DNA from: Torymus aiolomorphi
Taxonomy: Eukaryota; Arthropoda; Insecta; Hymenoptera; Torymidae
Length of the DNA stretch: 64,000 bases
Direction: 5' to 3'
Assembly: GCA_036365515.1 (NCBI GenBank)
Contig: CM070877.1
Coordinates: 60,747,975 to 60,811,974, forward strand
The notes under the pieces were generated by a model. That model had not been told where the DNA came from and ran no database searches. It worked only from the letters and a program-made list of their open reading frames with translations. Shown here piece after piece: positions 48,696 through 59,965 of the stretch. Every line of letters starts with the position of its first letter. Position 1 is the stretch's first letter. The position numbers and the translations under genes are program-made.

Positions 48696-50477
48696 GGGGG
48701 TCGGACACCTTTGAAATGACGAAAAATCAATTTTTTTTATTACATATTTTACTAAAAAGCACTAGTAGAATATGTCCCAATTAGTTTTAAAGCATTATCT
48801 ATTTTTGTTTTAAGAATATACACAAAACACTGACAAAAGCTTTTCATTTATTATTTGTTCAAATTACATTTTTTCCCCTTGTATACATATTTATATAATC
48901 GTATATTATTTATACTAATTTTTTTTTTCATTTCCCTGTTCTTAATATATTCAAAATTCTCACTCTACATATCTATATATAGTTTAAAAAATCCAAAAAT
49001 AATATTTTAAACATTAATATAAAGATAAAAAATAAATAATATAATTTACGGACGATATTTTTGACAAAAATAGAAATTTGAATTTAAAACTTATAGCAGC
49101 TAAGTTGGCACCGTAACAACATGACTTATCACCGACAGTCTCTCACAGCTCACTCCTTTATTGTAACAGAGCTGATTTTAACATGTGTAAAAGTGCGCAA
49201 GCAATGTAAATATGCACAGCTGTCATTTCATATAAACACTGTGATATTAGAATCAGCACCTTTTTTATACAAAGTGTCGTTCTTAGTTTGCATTGTTTCT
49301 AATAGCTTTGGAAGTAAACAGTTAGTGTATTATAATACGTAAAGGTATTTTAAATAAGTTTTTAAAAGTGTTTGAATAATATGAGTGACAGTTGAATTAA
49401 AGTTTTAGAAATAGCTTTTAAGTACTTGAACTTTTATTGGAAACTTTATACTTAAAATAGCAGGGATTGATACTAAAGAAAAATTAAGTCTATAATGACT
49501 ATTACAAAAAACATTTAGTGTACAGATTTAAATCAAATTTTAAAGGAAGCGAAAGATATGCTATTCTGCAGGAAAACATTATGGAACTTTCGCTTCTGCT
49601 AGAAAGCTACCATTATCAACCATCACCTGAATCTCACTATGATATAATTGACATTTTATTTTCTGAAGTCAAAATAGTTATGTACTGCAATAAATATATA
49701 TCAGTCGTATTCTATTTAATACGTAATAATATTATATATAAAAAAGAATAATGAAGGACAAGTAAAGAAGTTCACTCTATCAGACATTAAAAGAAGATCA
49801 ATATAGGAGTGATGTTGCTATAAACATTTTTTTAAGCATTTGACAGTATCTCCATAGATACTGGCTTCATAACATGCATGAAGGATTTTGGATTTCTCAA
49901 GACATTCTTTATTTATCTCAGTATATAAGAATCTAATATATGTGATAAAGATTATTAAAATCATACGGATTTAAAAGCATCAAAGGATCTACATGTTAAA
50001 TCACTTAACAAACTTGACTGACTGATGTAGATATGACTGTTACGCGTGCTCATAGCTTACAAGTCTGATGGACCATATACTGAGGTACCAGAATATGTAT
50101 TCTAAATGTAAAATATTTTGAGCTGAAAACAATATTTTTTTGTATTTCAGGGTAGAGATGGAGTTAAGAAATAAAGAAGAAGAAATAAAGAAGTATTTTA
50201 GTAATTTTATCTTTAAAACTGTTTTCTGCATAATGTACAAATTTTAGAACCTCTCCCATTAAAATATATGCAGTTCCTGAATCTGGAGTCGACGGCAGAG
50301 CAAAAATTTTGAAATGGTCATATATTTGGTTAAAATCGATCAAAATTTTTTGTTGGGTCTAATTTTATCACAAATTGAATATATTTTTTAGGATATTACT
50401 TCTAGATATTTCTAATTATCAAAATTTATTTGTTTCAGGACATTTTATAAAGAAAATTTTAAAGGTGTCTGACCCCC
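48696..50477. mobile_element. TTAA-flanked TIR element, 1782 bp
   Basis: The ends GGGGGTCGGACACCTTT and AAAGGTGTCTGACCCCC are inverted repeats differing at one base. TTAA flanks both sides (48692-48695 and 50478-50481). TTAA targets with precise duplication are the hallmark of piggyBac-type transposons. No transposase was recognised in it, so it is non-autonomous. It splits the nuclease/CXC gene copy exactly. Confidence 0.8.
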
Positions 50478-51790
50478 TTAACTAAATTGATCATATTAAA
50501 ATATTGAACCCATAATTTAGCAGTGGCCCCATTTTCTTTCAATGCTGCAATATATTGTTAAATGCATTTAAAATAACTTCGAATATTTCATTTTGTAATT
50601 TATTTTGCGTTTCTACATTAGCAATTTCATATATGGTACTATCCAAATATTGCCTTTCCTCATTACTGTATGACATTTTAGGTAAAGCAATTTTCGCTAG
50701 CGCTAGGTGCACTAATTGATTCGCTCTCAATGCGCAAGCGTATTCGTATCCATCGAACATTTTATTCGTTGAATTAGGAGTTGAATTAGGAGTTTCCATA
50801 ATGAATCCTATAGATCCCAAAAAAGACATTAATAAATGAAAGCATAAGTTTTCAATATTTATGTTAATGAGACCCTTAAATGATTTAAATTTTGTTGCCC
50901 CGAATTTTCCAATAATTTCTTTTGACTACAAATTTTTTAATCTAGAAATTCGTGTTGTTGATGATATTAACGTCGCTGGAGACACGCATTCAATACCTCC
51001 CATTGCATGAAAGGTTTTCAGACCATCCATCGTCATAGCATTGTGGTCTGCATTATCAAACACAAATTGTGAATAACAACGAGATGTATGGGTTCTTCAT
51101 TGTTAATAAGGCAAGATAAGTGAAAACGCATAAATTCTTCATAAGTGGCTGAAAATCCGAGAGTCGATAAAAAGCGTAAAATATCCCTTGATCCAATTTT
51201 ACGGTGTATTAATGAGGCAAGGCCAAGTTGTAAACATGATAAAAAGGATCGTGTTCGTGATGCAGCAATAGTTGCATGCGCCATAGCAGTAGCTTGAATT
51301 TTTTATTTTTGAATATCTATTTTTTTTATTTGCTACTATTATTTCATACAATAACGCTTGAAGCGTTTCCGGAATAACTTCTTCGGCATCTTTCACGAAG
51401 TCATGAGGGAGCGAATAAGTATTAGTTTCATAGACTTTTCCTGGAATATCTTGTTGAATGATTGATCCGGCATCTTTAGTAATTCTCACATGTTTTTGAT
51501 CTAAATCTTTTTCACGATTTTGATACAAAAATTCGTTTATTGCTCGACTTCCGAAATTTTTATACGACAGTATCCGATCACCTTTCATTTTCCAACTAAT
51601 AATTATGTCATTGCCCATGAGTTTTTACAGGTTTTGTAAAATATATTTTTCATTGGACAGTTCGCCGGTATAGTGTAATATTCCATTCAAAGAAAATTGG
51701 CATTCTTCCGCTTGCGACTTAAGATAACTACATATATGATGAATAACGCAGACTAAAAATACGTGTTTCTCGTTCGAATTTAAACGGACA
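50478..51790 (-). pseudogene. Nuclease/CXC family copy 1, 5' part
   Basis: On the minus strand: an N-proximal HICSYLKSQAEECQFSL block (about 51740), a long segment with KVYETNTYSLPHDF (about 51430), then SRTRSFLSCLQLGLASLIHRK (51260-51200), a phase change, FVFDNADHNAMTMDG and FHAMGGIECVSPA (about 51060-50975). A final segment runs 50829-50539. All are characteristic blocks of the uncharacterised arthropod family, in the expected order before the middle part. The N-terminus beyond 51790 was not recognised. Multiple shifts mark decay. Confidence 0.75.
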
Positions 51791-52137
51791 TCTGCTCTAC
51801 TCCTGAGATTTTGCAGCTACATATACTATAGGAAAGGGACTCTTTTAAAAGACTATGCTAACCTAACCCGAACTCAGAAGATGGGGAGAATTTTTACCTG
51901 TCCGGAAACGAAGAGGCGCGCAATATAAGTACATGAAAATGCCTTAGTACCTCCATGAACGTTCAGGTCAAAAATGAACTATTCTGAGAAAAGAAGAGAA
52001 ATTCGTTACTTAAAATACGAACTAATTGTAAAATCAGATACGAAATATTTATTCCCACAGTATAAGTTTAAGTGTTGAAGTTTTAAACTATGCGTAGACT
52101 GTCAGTAAATATCCATATATATATATATATACATATA

Positions 52138-52749
52138 TATATATGGTATAATAGCATGGGGAGGAGTTTATAATAACAATTTAAACCTACTGCGTAACTT
52201 GCAAAAAATAATTTTAAGAATTGTTCATCAAGATAAGTTTATAAACAAGGATTATTCCATGAATCTAGAACAATCATTTACTTATGAAGCACTAGGATAT
52301 CATTACACAAACCTTAAAGACCAATACATTACATCAAGCAGTATTACTAGAAATAAATCCTTAATAATACCTAAACATCACAAAAGAATTGGCACTAAGA
52401 ATAGTTATATGAAGGCCTTAAAGACTTACAACAAACTACCGACTGATTTAAAAACATTAAGCATCAAGAAATCTTCACATAAGAATAAACTAAAAAATTT
52501 GATAAAAACAGATGTATAATATCAATTGTAATAGTACTAATTGGTACAGTACTAATTAGTCTGTTAAAGATTGTTATAAGCACTTTTTCAAAACCAAAAA
52601 TATATATGCCGGATCGCGTACAGATGCCCCGTACATTTCTGCGGTATACAATATGTATGTATATTATACACATCTGTATTTTTACTTTACTATTTTTACT
52701 GTGAATATAGTAATGTATGTAAAGTGAACTGGTTTAAATAAATAAATAT
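52138..52749 (+). pseudogene. LINE 3' fragment (RT C-terminus and 3' UTR)
   Basis: After an (AT)n tract, the frame reads YGIIAWGG, then a basic helical part from 52199 to TAA 52519. This is the C-terminal tail of a non-LTR retrotransposon reverse transcriptase with a RIVHQD block and YNKLPTDLK. About 230 bases of 3' UTR end in TTTAAATAAATAAATAT. It is 5' truncated, and the clade (CR1/jockey-like) is tentative. A solo LTR begins at the next base. Confidence 0.8.
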
Positions 52750-53693
52750 TGTAACCCGCGGTTGGGTTGCGGGAAATTGGTTGAGTAATTTAGGTATATT
52801 AAAGAAAAGATCAAACACGTACGATTTAAAATAAAGATACTAATCAGACGCTTTATTTAAAATTACTTTATCTGAGCGCCAGCCGCTCCAACGGCACGTT
52901 GCACAAGGCTCTCACTCTATTATCGCGGATCTTTGAAACGTAGAACAGCCGCCCCGATGCGGCTCTTGCACCGTGCGTTAACTTTGCGCGCACACTCACA
53001 TAAACGGGTACGCGGAGACACGACGCGCACAAATCACGCTGACACGCCGACGGGGAAAAGGGACAAAGGGGATCGCACTCCAAAGCAGCAACAACTTACA
53101 CTTGATGGACTTGACGGCAATTCGATGCGATGGCGAGACACCCAGACGAACGAGGACTGGTCCTTGCAAAAACAGACGGACGCCACCGACGATTGCACAC
53201 TATTTCGTGCTTCCTACGATGCTTCGAGGCTCTGACGTGGAGCGGGCGTGAGGGAGTCTCGCATAGTCGAGCGCTGGCCGAGAAATGAGTAGCCGCTCCT
53301 TATTTCCGCCTTCTTCACCATCGTGCGCAAGCCTGCGGCGTTGCTTAGCGCGAGCACGACACACGTAGCAGCGGCAACGCCGCAGTTTTGTGTCGCTTCC
53401 GTTCTTCGGCCCCCTGGCCGGGCATCGAGGCCCGCAGAATAATCGCTGCTGTCCGCGAAACGTGCGCCTGCGCGGTAGCGCTGCGCACTCGGCCGGGCGT
53501 CGGATGCTGCGGCTGTGGCAGCCGATGCTCGCGCGCGCACGCAAGTATGATAGCGCCGCGCGCAGACAATCCTCGGGCAGCACGACTCGTCGGTGAGGCT
53601 CTTCTTCCCTTGTGCGGATGTTGATGGCGGGGTCTCGACGACATCCAGCAGCTTTGGCAGCAGAGGAGCAGCATCTCCACCCGGGCAGTAACA
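52750..53693 (-). mobile_element. Solo LTR on minus strand
   Basis: On the minus strand it starts TGTTACTGCCCGGG and ends CGCGGGTTACA, 944 bases, with an AATAAAGCG signal near 52852. It is GC-rich, with many incidental frames on both strands. No clear target duplication is visible, possibly because the left edge coincides with the LINE tail. BEL/Pao or Gypsy origin is undecided. Confidence 0.6.
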
Positions 53694-55300
53694 AAGGTAG
53701 CGTCAGGTCCCTTTCTAACCTTACTTTCGGCTGCTTACTGATGTTGTTACTGTCTACAGGCCCCGAGACGAGACTGCATCTGTGACGTTGCTGCTTTGAT
53801 TCAGGTAATGTTAAGAGAGCCTAGTGACTTATTAGCCTTTTTGAGATGCGAGGCTCTCTGTGTCTCGCCTACGGACTAGCTGAGTAATGTGTCCGGCCCA
53901 GGGTGGGGGCTGCTCCAACTGCTATGCTGAGATGGTGGTTGTTCTGGAGCATTCCCTGCTCCTTGTCCTGCTATCAACTTCTTGCTGCCTGCTCCAGGCG
54001 ATGCTGGGGCTTCGGATCTTCTTGTGTTGGTGGCAGTTGCAGCTTATATAGTAACTTGGTGCTGGTGAAGTGACTAGTGAGGACTGCTGCGAGGCTGGAC
54101 TTATTGAAAGGAGCGAGAGTAGCATGTGAGGGGATAGGTTCTTAGCATGTGAGAGGATTTAGGAACTGTGTGTCAGTGAAGTACGCGTTAACTGTACCAC
54201 GGGTAGGTAAATTAAGTATCGGTGAGCGTGATATTAAGATCTCTCCCAGCTAACGCAAGGTGCCAGACTCGCTTCAGAAGGTCTGCGATTCTGAGTACAT
54301 AATCGTGTACTACGCAGGCTGCTCAGCGATACAGCACTTTTTAATAGGTTTCTCTACTTACATAAACCTGACTGTACAGTCAGCTGTCGCTTGTTGTTAC
54401 ATGGCAGATTGCCATGTTACAATATATATATATATATCGAAGTTTTCCGAAAGTGCATTTAAAAGCAATTAACCGTTATAATCCATATTTCTTGTAGTGA
54501 GGGCGTAAAAGTAGAAAAGTACGAAAAACAGAAATTGTCGCAGTAATTTTCAAAAAATAACTTTTCTGATATCAGCAATGAAAAGCACGGGAAAAAACAT
54601 GTTAAATTAAAAACAAAAATTATCGTAAGTGCGTTTTTGTCGTAGATATTCAATTTGTAATTAGGATCACGCAGTAGACTCACACCAATAAATAACTGTC
54701 TCACCGACCCTCCGGAACCCAGCGTGGCGCAGTCCTCTTATCGCCGCTTACCGCCCATCGCCACAGCTGATCCGAGCTGATTCTACGTTACGATTCCAAC
54801 TGATCTGATGAACAGAATCATTCCAAAAAAATCTACATTGGCAGTATTGTATTTATTCTCACTGTACCAAATCTCATGTCAAAAAAATAATTAATTTATT
54901 AATAATGACTCAGTATGTAAATATAACGTATCTCGGCTTCTATTGGTCGTAGAATATTCATTTTTATTTTAAATTCATGTTTTTTTACGTACATTATGAT
55001 GTCGTATGTTTCAAAACTAAATAGTTAATAACAGCAAAAATAGCACCACAGTAACGCACTTTTTTTAAAAAAAGATGCTTAATTGTCAAAATAAAATTTT
55101 TTCCTTTGGCACATATATTGTCTGTACTATTACCTTTGGATTACAAAATGATTCATTCGAATATCTGTCCATCGGATAAAATGACAACCGGTCAAAGTTA
55201 GCGTATAAATAATTTTGCATCTAGCCGCCATTTTGAAATTGAGCAATGGGCTTGAGTTTACAACTGTAATATACCAAAATATATCCCTCAAAACGTTTTT
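53694..55300. other. No recognised gene; exon-like fragment
   Basis: A possible 45-base exon (about 53760-53806) lies between TCTACAG and GTAATG, but has no homology support. (AT)n is at 54421-54437. The rest is unassigned and lies in the direction where further exons of the 55938 gene could be expected. Confidence 0.4.
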
Positions 55301-55937
55301 ATTAAAATTCAGCCATTTTAAATATTTATTTGAAATGATTTCCATTTCTCACATTTTTCGTAGTTTATCTTAAATTTGCAATAAAAATTTTTTTTTTCTT
55401 TCGGGCCTTATATACCCTTACGGGGAATTTCATTCTGAACAAGATTTCAGTTAAACTTTTTGTGCTATAATCAATAATAATCGAGATATAAGCGATAATC
55501 TGAAAAAATCCGTTTTTTTTTTATTAATTTGCAAATAAAAAAACAACTCGCCGACCAGATCCATATTCGAGACTTTAGGGTTGTTATACCACTTACTTAA
55601 ACTATCAAAATCAACAATTTCCAGCGACCTTGCTCCCACATCCAAAAGTTCCTACTTTTACCTCGCTGATGCCGGGACTATAGTGCATACATCATTCGAG
55701 CGATATAAACAAACGCTCGAGATGCACGAATTCGCGGGAACGAGAGCCAAACGAGTTCGATAGAATACGGAGAACCGAGATTCTTATTTTCTCCCTATTT
55801 TATCCTGGAACCTTATACATTATACCGTTATACATTATAATATTTTATCTATTTTAACATAAGTCAACAAAATAATTATTAGCTGTTATATTAATTTTAA
55901 TTCATATGTTTCTTCATAATTATAATGAGATACATAC
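55301..55937. other. Probable intron of BCKDHA-like gene
   Basis: AT-rich with no recognised exon. It begins (minus strand) with the donor GTATGTATC. Confidence 0.5.
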
Positions 55938-56133
55938 CACTTTCTCGGTACTGTGCATATACTAAATCATTTAAAGATAATGCAGATGCTGAACCAATTT
56001 GGACTGCTTCTTCTCCAAAATTTGTCATGTAAAAGGAAATTCTACCTTGTCTTTGAGCTTCATACAAAATAGTATCCATTACATGCAAAGATACCATAGT
56101 AGTATACATCTTCAATAACATGTCTTTGTGCAC
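55938..56133 (-). CDS. BCKDHA: Exon of branched-chain alpha-keto acid dehydrogenase E1-alpha
   Basis: The E1-alpha subunit, with E1-beta, decarboxylates branched-chain keto acids from leucine, isoleucine and valine in mitochondria, using thiamine diphosphate. The minus-strand exon of 196 bases encodes about 65 residues including AQRQGRISFYMTNFGEEAVQ and YAQYRES. This is the highly conserved region that begins the dehydrogenase fold. The acceptor (TTTCTTTAAAG) ends at 56134 and the donor (GTATGTATC) starts at 55937. No stop interrupts it. I did not find the exons on either side, so introns are long or extend outside the window. A lone exon duplicate is possible but less likely. Confidence 0.87.
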
Positions 56134-57440
56134 CTTTAAAGAAAATATAATAATGAACATAATTCAACTAAAATCATAAATTTTAACGTGACATCAAGGC
56201 CATACAAGTGTCAAATGTAACCAACCACGCGAATTATACAGTTTTTAATTATTTAAAAAAGAAATGTTTTAATACATGCGACACCAATGGTAAGACATCA
56301 TGATCCTGACAATGAAACTAAGGTTCATTACAAATGATTATTTACTTTACAAGAAAACAAATTTTGAAATTTCATTTTTGAATTTCTCGACGAAAACTGA
56401 TTGTGTTCTTTATTGACCTACTCACATTACGATGAATTACTATATAGATGGCTCATCTATATAGTAATAGTAAAGGCTGTGTTACTTTGTCAATACGATG
56501 TATGTATATATAAATGGCCCATCTATATAGTAATGTATCTGTGTTAATTAATATGCCAAACGTATGTATGTGGCGGTGTATATATTATGTATGTGGGGCG
56601 TATATATTATTATTAAGAACAGTAAAATCTCGTAAATTTTTCCAGAGAGATAATATCTCTATGAAAATCTCGCGCACTGAGGTATATGGTGTATATATAA
56701 GTATATATAAGTATAGATTAATATTATCATTAATCACAGACGGTCATTTCTGTCATTTTTCAGTTACGGCCATCATTTATGTTTTTTAGTGGCTGGCATA
56801 CCTGTGAGTCGGTAGACCAGCTGATCGGCTGTAAAGTTTTGCACCGTGTGTGCTGCGCGTTGCTGTTTACGAAGTGCGACACTGCGGCCCTTGTCTGCTA
56901 TGTACAGAACTGGTTGCTTGAGTCGATAACGTTTATACAAAAGCCTGCCGGTTGATGCTGTAACTATCCTGCTGCTGCTGTTCGGCTGGAAAGTCTGCTA
57001 GCTGTAGCTGCCTCTATGGATTACTCTATGGACTGAAGACTACTTCTTCAACTTGCAGTATTGCTGATGAGTGTTACTACACTTCTGTGACTGTTTATCC
57101 GTGGAGGAAAGCACTGTTATGTGATATTCCAGCTGGCGCTGATGATGTTGCGCAAATCCTGACACATTAGCCCCAGTATTACAGGATACTACCTTCTCTG
57201 CTTCAATCATCACCAAAAGCGTGCCAGAGAAATAACAAGAGGGACTTAAATGTGCTTAGTGTTCGTCAAGTGCGTCAAATACGTTCCAGGTATATTTTCA
57301 GTTCATATAAATTTATTAATTAGAAATTGTTAACGGAAATTTCCTAACTTCTTCTTCAAAGGTAAAAATTGTTTAATTGGTAAACCAAAAATTTTAAATT
57401 AAGACGTTAAAAATAAACTTTCACACTTTGTAGCGGCTTC
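56134..57440. other. No recognised gene
   Basis: AT-rich DNA, then a GC-richer stretch (56790-57180) with CTGCTG words. It probably includes intron of the BCKDHA-like gene. Repeated words ATGGCTCATCTATATAGTAAT and ATGGCCCATCTATATAGTAAT (56450 and 56512) show a local duplication. Confidence 0.45.
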
Positions 57441-57446
57441 TATGAT

Positions 57447-57693
57447 CTGAAAGCAATCTGTCAGACTTATTAGATGACCCCACATTATGTATTGTATTTT
57501 CTGGGGACGTTATAGCAAGTCATCGTAGGCACTTAATCAACATGTATTTTAAAGATCACACAGTTTCAAAGTCAATTCTGAGTCTAAAAATTAAAAGCTA
57601 TGTAGAAAGAAAATTATTGAAGTACATACAATTGCCATTCAATTTGCCATCATGGCGAGAAGCCTCCCGATCGCCCGGGGGGAAAAGTTTATA
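57447..57693 (+). other. Unidentified coding-like stretch upstream of LINE ORF1
   Basis: About 75 codons free of stops read DLLDDPTLCIVFSGDV and a basic segment with VERKLLKYIQLPF. No ATG begins it. It may be the end of an upstream ORF of the same LINE or another relic; no family is recognised. Confidence 0.35.
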
Positions 57694-57722
57694 AATGACA
57701 TAGTGATACAAAGTTTCAATCA

Positions 57723-58733
57723 GTGATCTGTATAATTTGTGCAGATGTTTATCATACGAAAGACTTTAAGAGAAGAAATGGAGGATTAATGATAGGTGAG
57801 GCACTAGCGATATGCAAATGTCATACAGAGCTGCTGAAGCTGCTGAACATAACCTTAACTAGTGGAGACATAATCTCAACAAATATAACCTCAATTGGAC
57901 AAGACCACGTGTCAACAAGTGATATGGTAGAATTATTAGCACAGGTTAAGAAACATTCAAGATATGAAATAGCAATAAATGAACGGAGATGTGATGATAA
58001 AATTAAGGAAATAAATAATTTTTGTGAAAATAAAATATTGAAACTGAATGAAACGATAAAAGAGCAAGAAAAATTAATACAACAATTGGAGCAAGAAGAA
58101 ATATTACAGCTACAATTACAAAGAATAAACGAACATAAACCAGAATTAGACCAAACCAGACAGGATGAAGAAAGTTTTAATATAGCTGATACGAAATGCT
58201 TGAAAAGTGAAAACCAATACTTGAAAGACATGAACTTTCAACTAAAAGACAATAACACAGAATTAAAAGAAAAAATGAAATGCTGAAACAAATTCTAAAT
58301 GATAAAGAGAGTCTATGAAACATTAATAAAGCAACCTATGCGAACGTGGCAACAGGAAAAATACAAATAGCTAAAAGACCTCCAAGAAGTGTGATAAAAA
58401 AAACTAACGAAAATGAAACGCTGCAAAAACTTACACAGACAGTAAGTCACCATTTAATACAGAATAAAGCTATACAAATAAACATGATTACGGCAAGGAA
58501 AAACGCAAAAGAAATAATCATAACATGCAGTGATGAATAAAGTGTAGTCAAAGCAGTAGAATTATTAAAAAACAAAGTGCAGCGAAAGGTAACTATTGAA
58601 GAGAAAAATAAATCGAAAATGAAGATCGTAGGTATCAATAATTTTGAAAATATGAACGATATTCAACTGCAAAAGGATATAAATGAAAGAAATTCTCCAA
58701 TTATCAAAATCAAGAATGCAAGATTCTGCACAC
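57723..58733 (+). pseudogene. LINE ORF1 (gag-like), first part
   Basis: Non-LTR retrotransposon ORF1 proteins coat the element RNA. The start has a CIICADVYH cysteine/histidine motif, then a long coiled coil rich in E, K and Q (58000-58280). It ends at TGA 58284, and a second stop is near 58316. After that a lysine-rich part with KRPPRSVIKK and an RRM-like core (58346-58700) continues in other phases. The miniature LTR element interrupts it at 58733, and the reading resumes at 59606. Confidence 0.7.
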
Positions 58734-59605
58734 TATAACGAAGATCACAGATTCGGCGTTAGTCGGTGCATAGTAGAGCCCTATGATACCGGCATTCCGG
58801 GAAATCACGCATATATTGGGCTGGGTGAGTGTGCGATCGGTAGTCCCGTGGTTAGGGCGCTATTTTTTTCTGTTTCTCCGAAATCTGTAATCCCGTTACA
58901 GTGGCGCCCAACGAAAATAACCCGCGATCGGAAACTTTTGTTCCGATGCTTTCGGACCTTCAGTCCTCAGTATTTATTCCTCCCACACCCATCATGCCGT
59001 GCATCACGTCTGGCTCCCCCGAAAATTGACCCCGTGGATGACGTGATAAATACTTCAGCATCATACGATAGGGTTACTACCGCGTATACCAGTCTAAGAA
59101 GGGTCGCCATAGGATATAGAAACATGGACCGACCCAATGCAGCAATCGTGGTTCGGGTGGTGATCGCGCCGCGTCGCTCGTCAATTGTAGTTAGCGAATG
59201 TGTATCGGACTTGCACTTCGCGCTGCATCGAGCACATAATTTCTCCACACAAAACAGAGTAGTGTACACAGATAAGTGTGAGTCTCGAGATCGATGGAAT
59301 TGATCCCGATCTGGCCTCCCGAGACAGGAGAAAATCAAAAGCGCCTCCTGTAGGTATCTTGCGCTCCTAAGGATAGGTCGCGTTTGAGGTGGGGGGTATA
59401 ACGGAGATCACAGATTTGATGCTAGTCAGCGCATAGTAGAGCCCTATAAGGCATTCCGGGAAATCACGCATATATTGGGCTGGGTGAGTGTGCGATCGGT
59501 AGCCCCGTGTTAAGGCGCTCGACTCTCGTCCGGACGAATCGGGTTCAAATCCCGATGCCAACGCCTATTTTTTTCTGTTTCTCCGAAATCTGTAATCCCG
59601 TTACA
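58734..59605 (+). mobile_element. Miniature LTR retrotransposon (TRIM-like), 872 bp
   Basis: LTR 58734-58900 (TATAACG...CGTTACA), primer-binding site TGGCGCCCAACG at 58902-58913, about 470 noncoding internal bases, polypurine tract GAGGTGGGGGG at 59386-59396, LTR 59397-59605. The duplication is ACAC (58730-58733 and 59606-59609). No gag or pol is present, so it depends on other elements. The 5' LTR lacks about 46 bases present in the 3' LTR, including most of a tRNA-like block. The frame 58683-59303 crossing the LTR is not considered coding. Confidence 0.88.
59493..59562 (+). other. tRNA-like block in 3' LTR of miniature element
   Basis: TAGCCCCGTGTTAAGGC resembles an A box. CTCGACTCTCGTCC resembles an anticodon arm. 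TCGGG-TTCAAAT-CCCGA is a perfect T arm, with the B box GGTTCAAATCC at 59542-59552. The anticodon stem pairs poorly and no acceptor stem is visible, so this is unlikely to be a working tRNA gene. An internal RNA polymerase III promoter remains possible. Confidence 0.5.
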
Positions 59606-59745
59606 ACACATACAATATATTAATAAAGAAAAAAGAACACAAACTGTTTTAATAGCAACAACTGCAGATATACATAAACACATGAGAGAAAACAATAATA
59701 AAATATATGTATGGCATCAAAAATGTATAGCATATCGACGCCTCC
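59606..59745 (+). pseudogene. LINE ORF1, resumed after the miniature element
   Basis: The frame continues with a TADIHKHMRENN block and YVWHQKC, the typical end of the RRM-like region of these ORF1 proteins. The empty-site sequence joins both halves at ACAC. Confidence 0.6.
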
Positions 59746-59965
59746 TATTCATATAATTCTAACTCACGGAAGAGTACAACATAATTCTAACTTAAAATTC
59801 TATGTAAGATAATTCCAACTCGAAATTTCGTGCAATATAATTCTAACCCGCAACTCCGTGCATTAAAATTCCAATTCGGGCCAATACAATATGATTCCTA
59901 TTCAAACTCACAGTGCAATATGATGCTAACTCGTGCGGCAAAACAATATAAATCTAATTCAAATA
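59745..59965. repeat. Degenerate minisatellite, about 28-bp unit
   Basis: The word ATAATTCTAACTC or a variant recurs about eight times at 25-30 base intervals, usually followed by a CGTG-like word and CAA. Confidence 0.7.

Noticed and set aside
52868..53694. Several overlapping GC-rich ORFs on both strands
   Set aside because: All fall inside the solo LTR, overlap one another and have no domain.
54700..54800. GGCGCAGT and related words as a tRNA start
   Set aside because: No T arm or B box follows at the required distance.
58683..59303. 206-codon ORF
   Set aside because: It begins in LINE ORF1 and runs through the LTR and primer-binding site of the miniature element.
59493..59562. Functional tRNA gene
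   Set aside because: B box and T arm are good, but the anticodon stem pairs poorly and no acceptor stem is found, and the block is inside an LTR.
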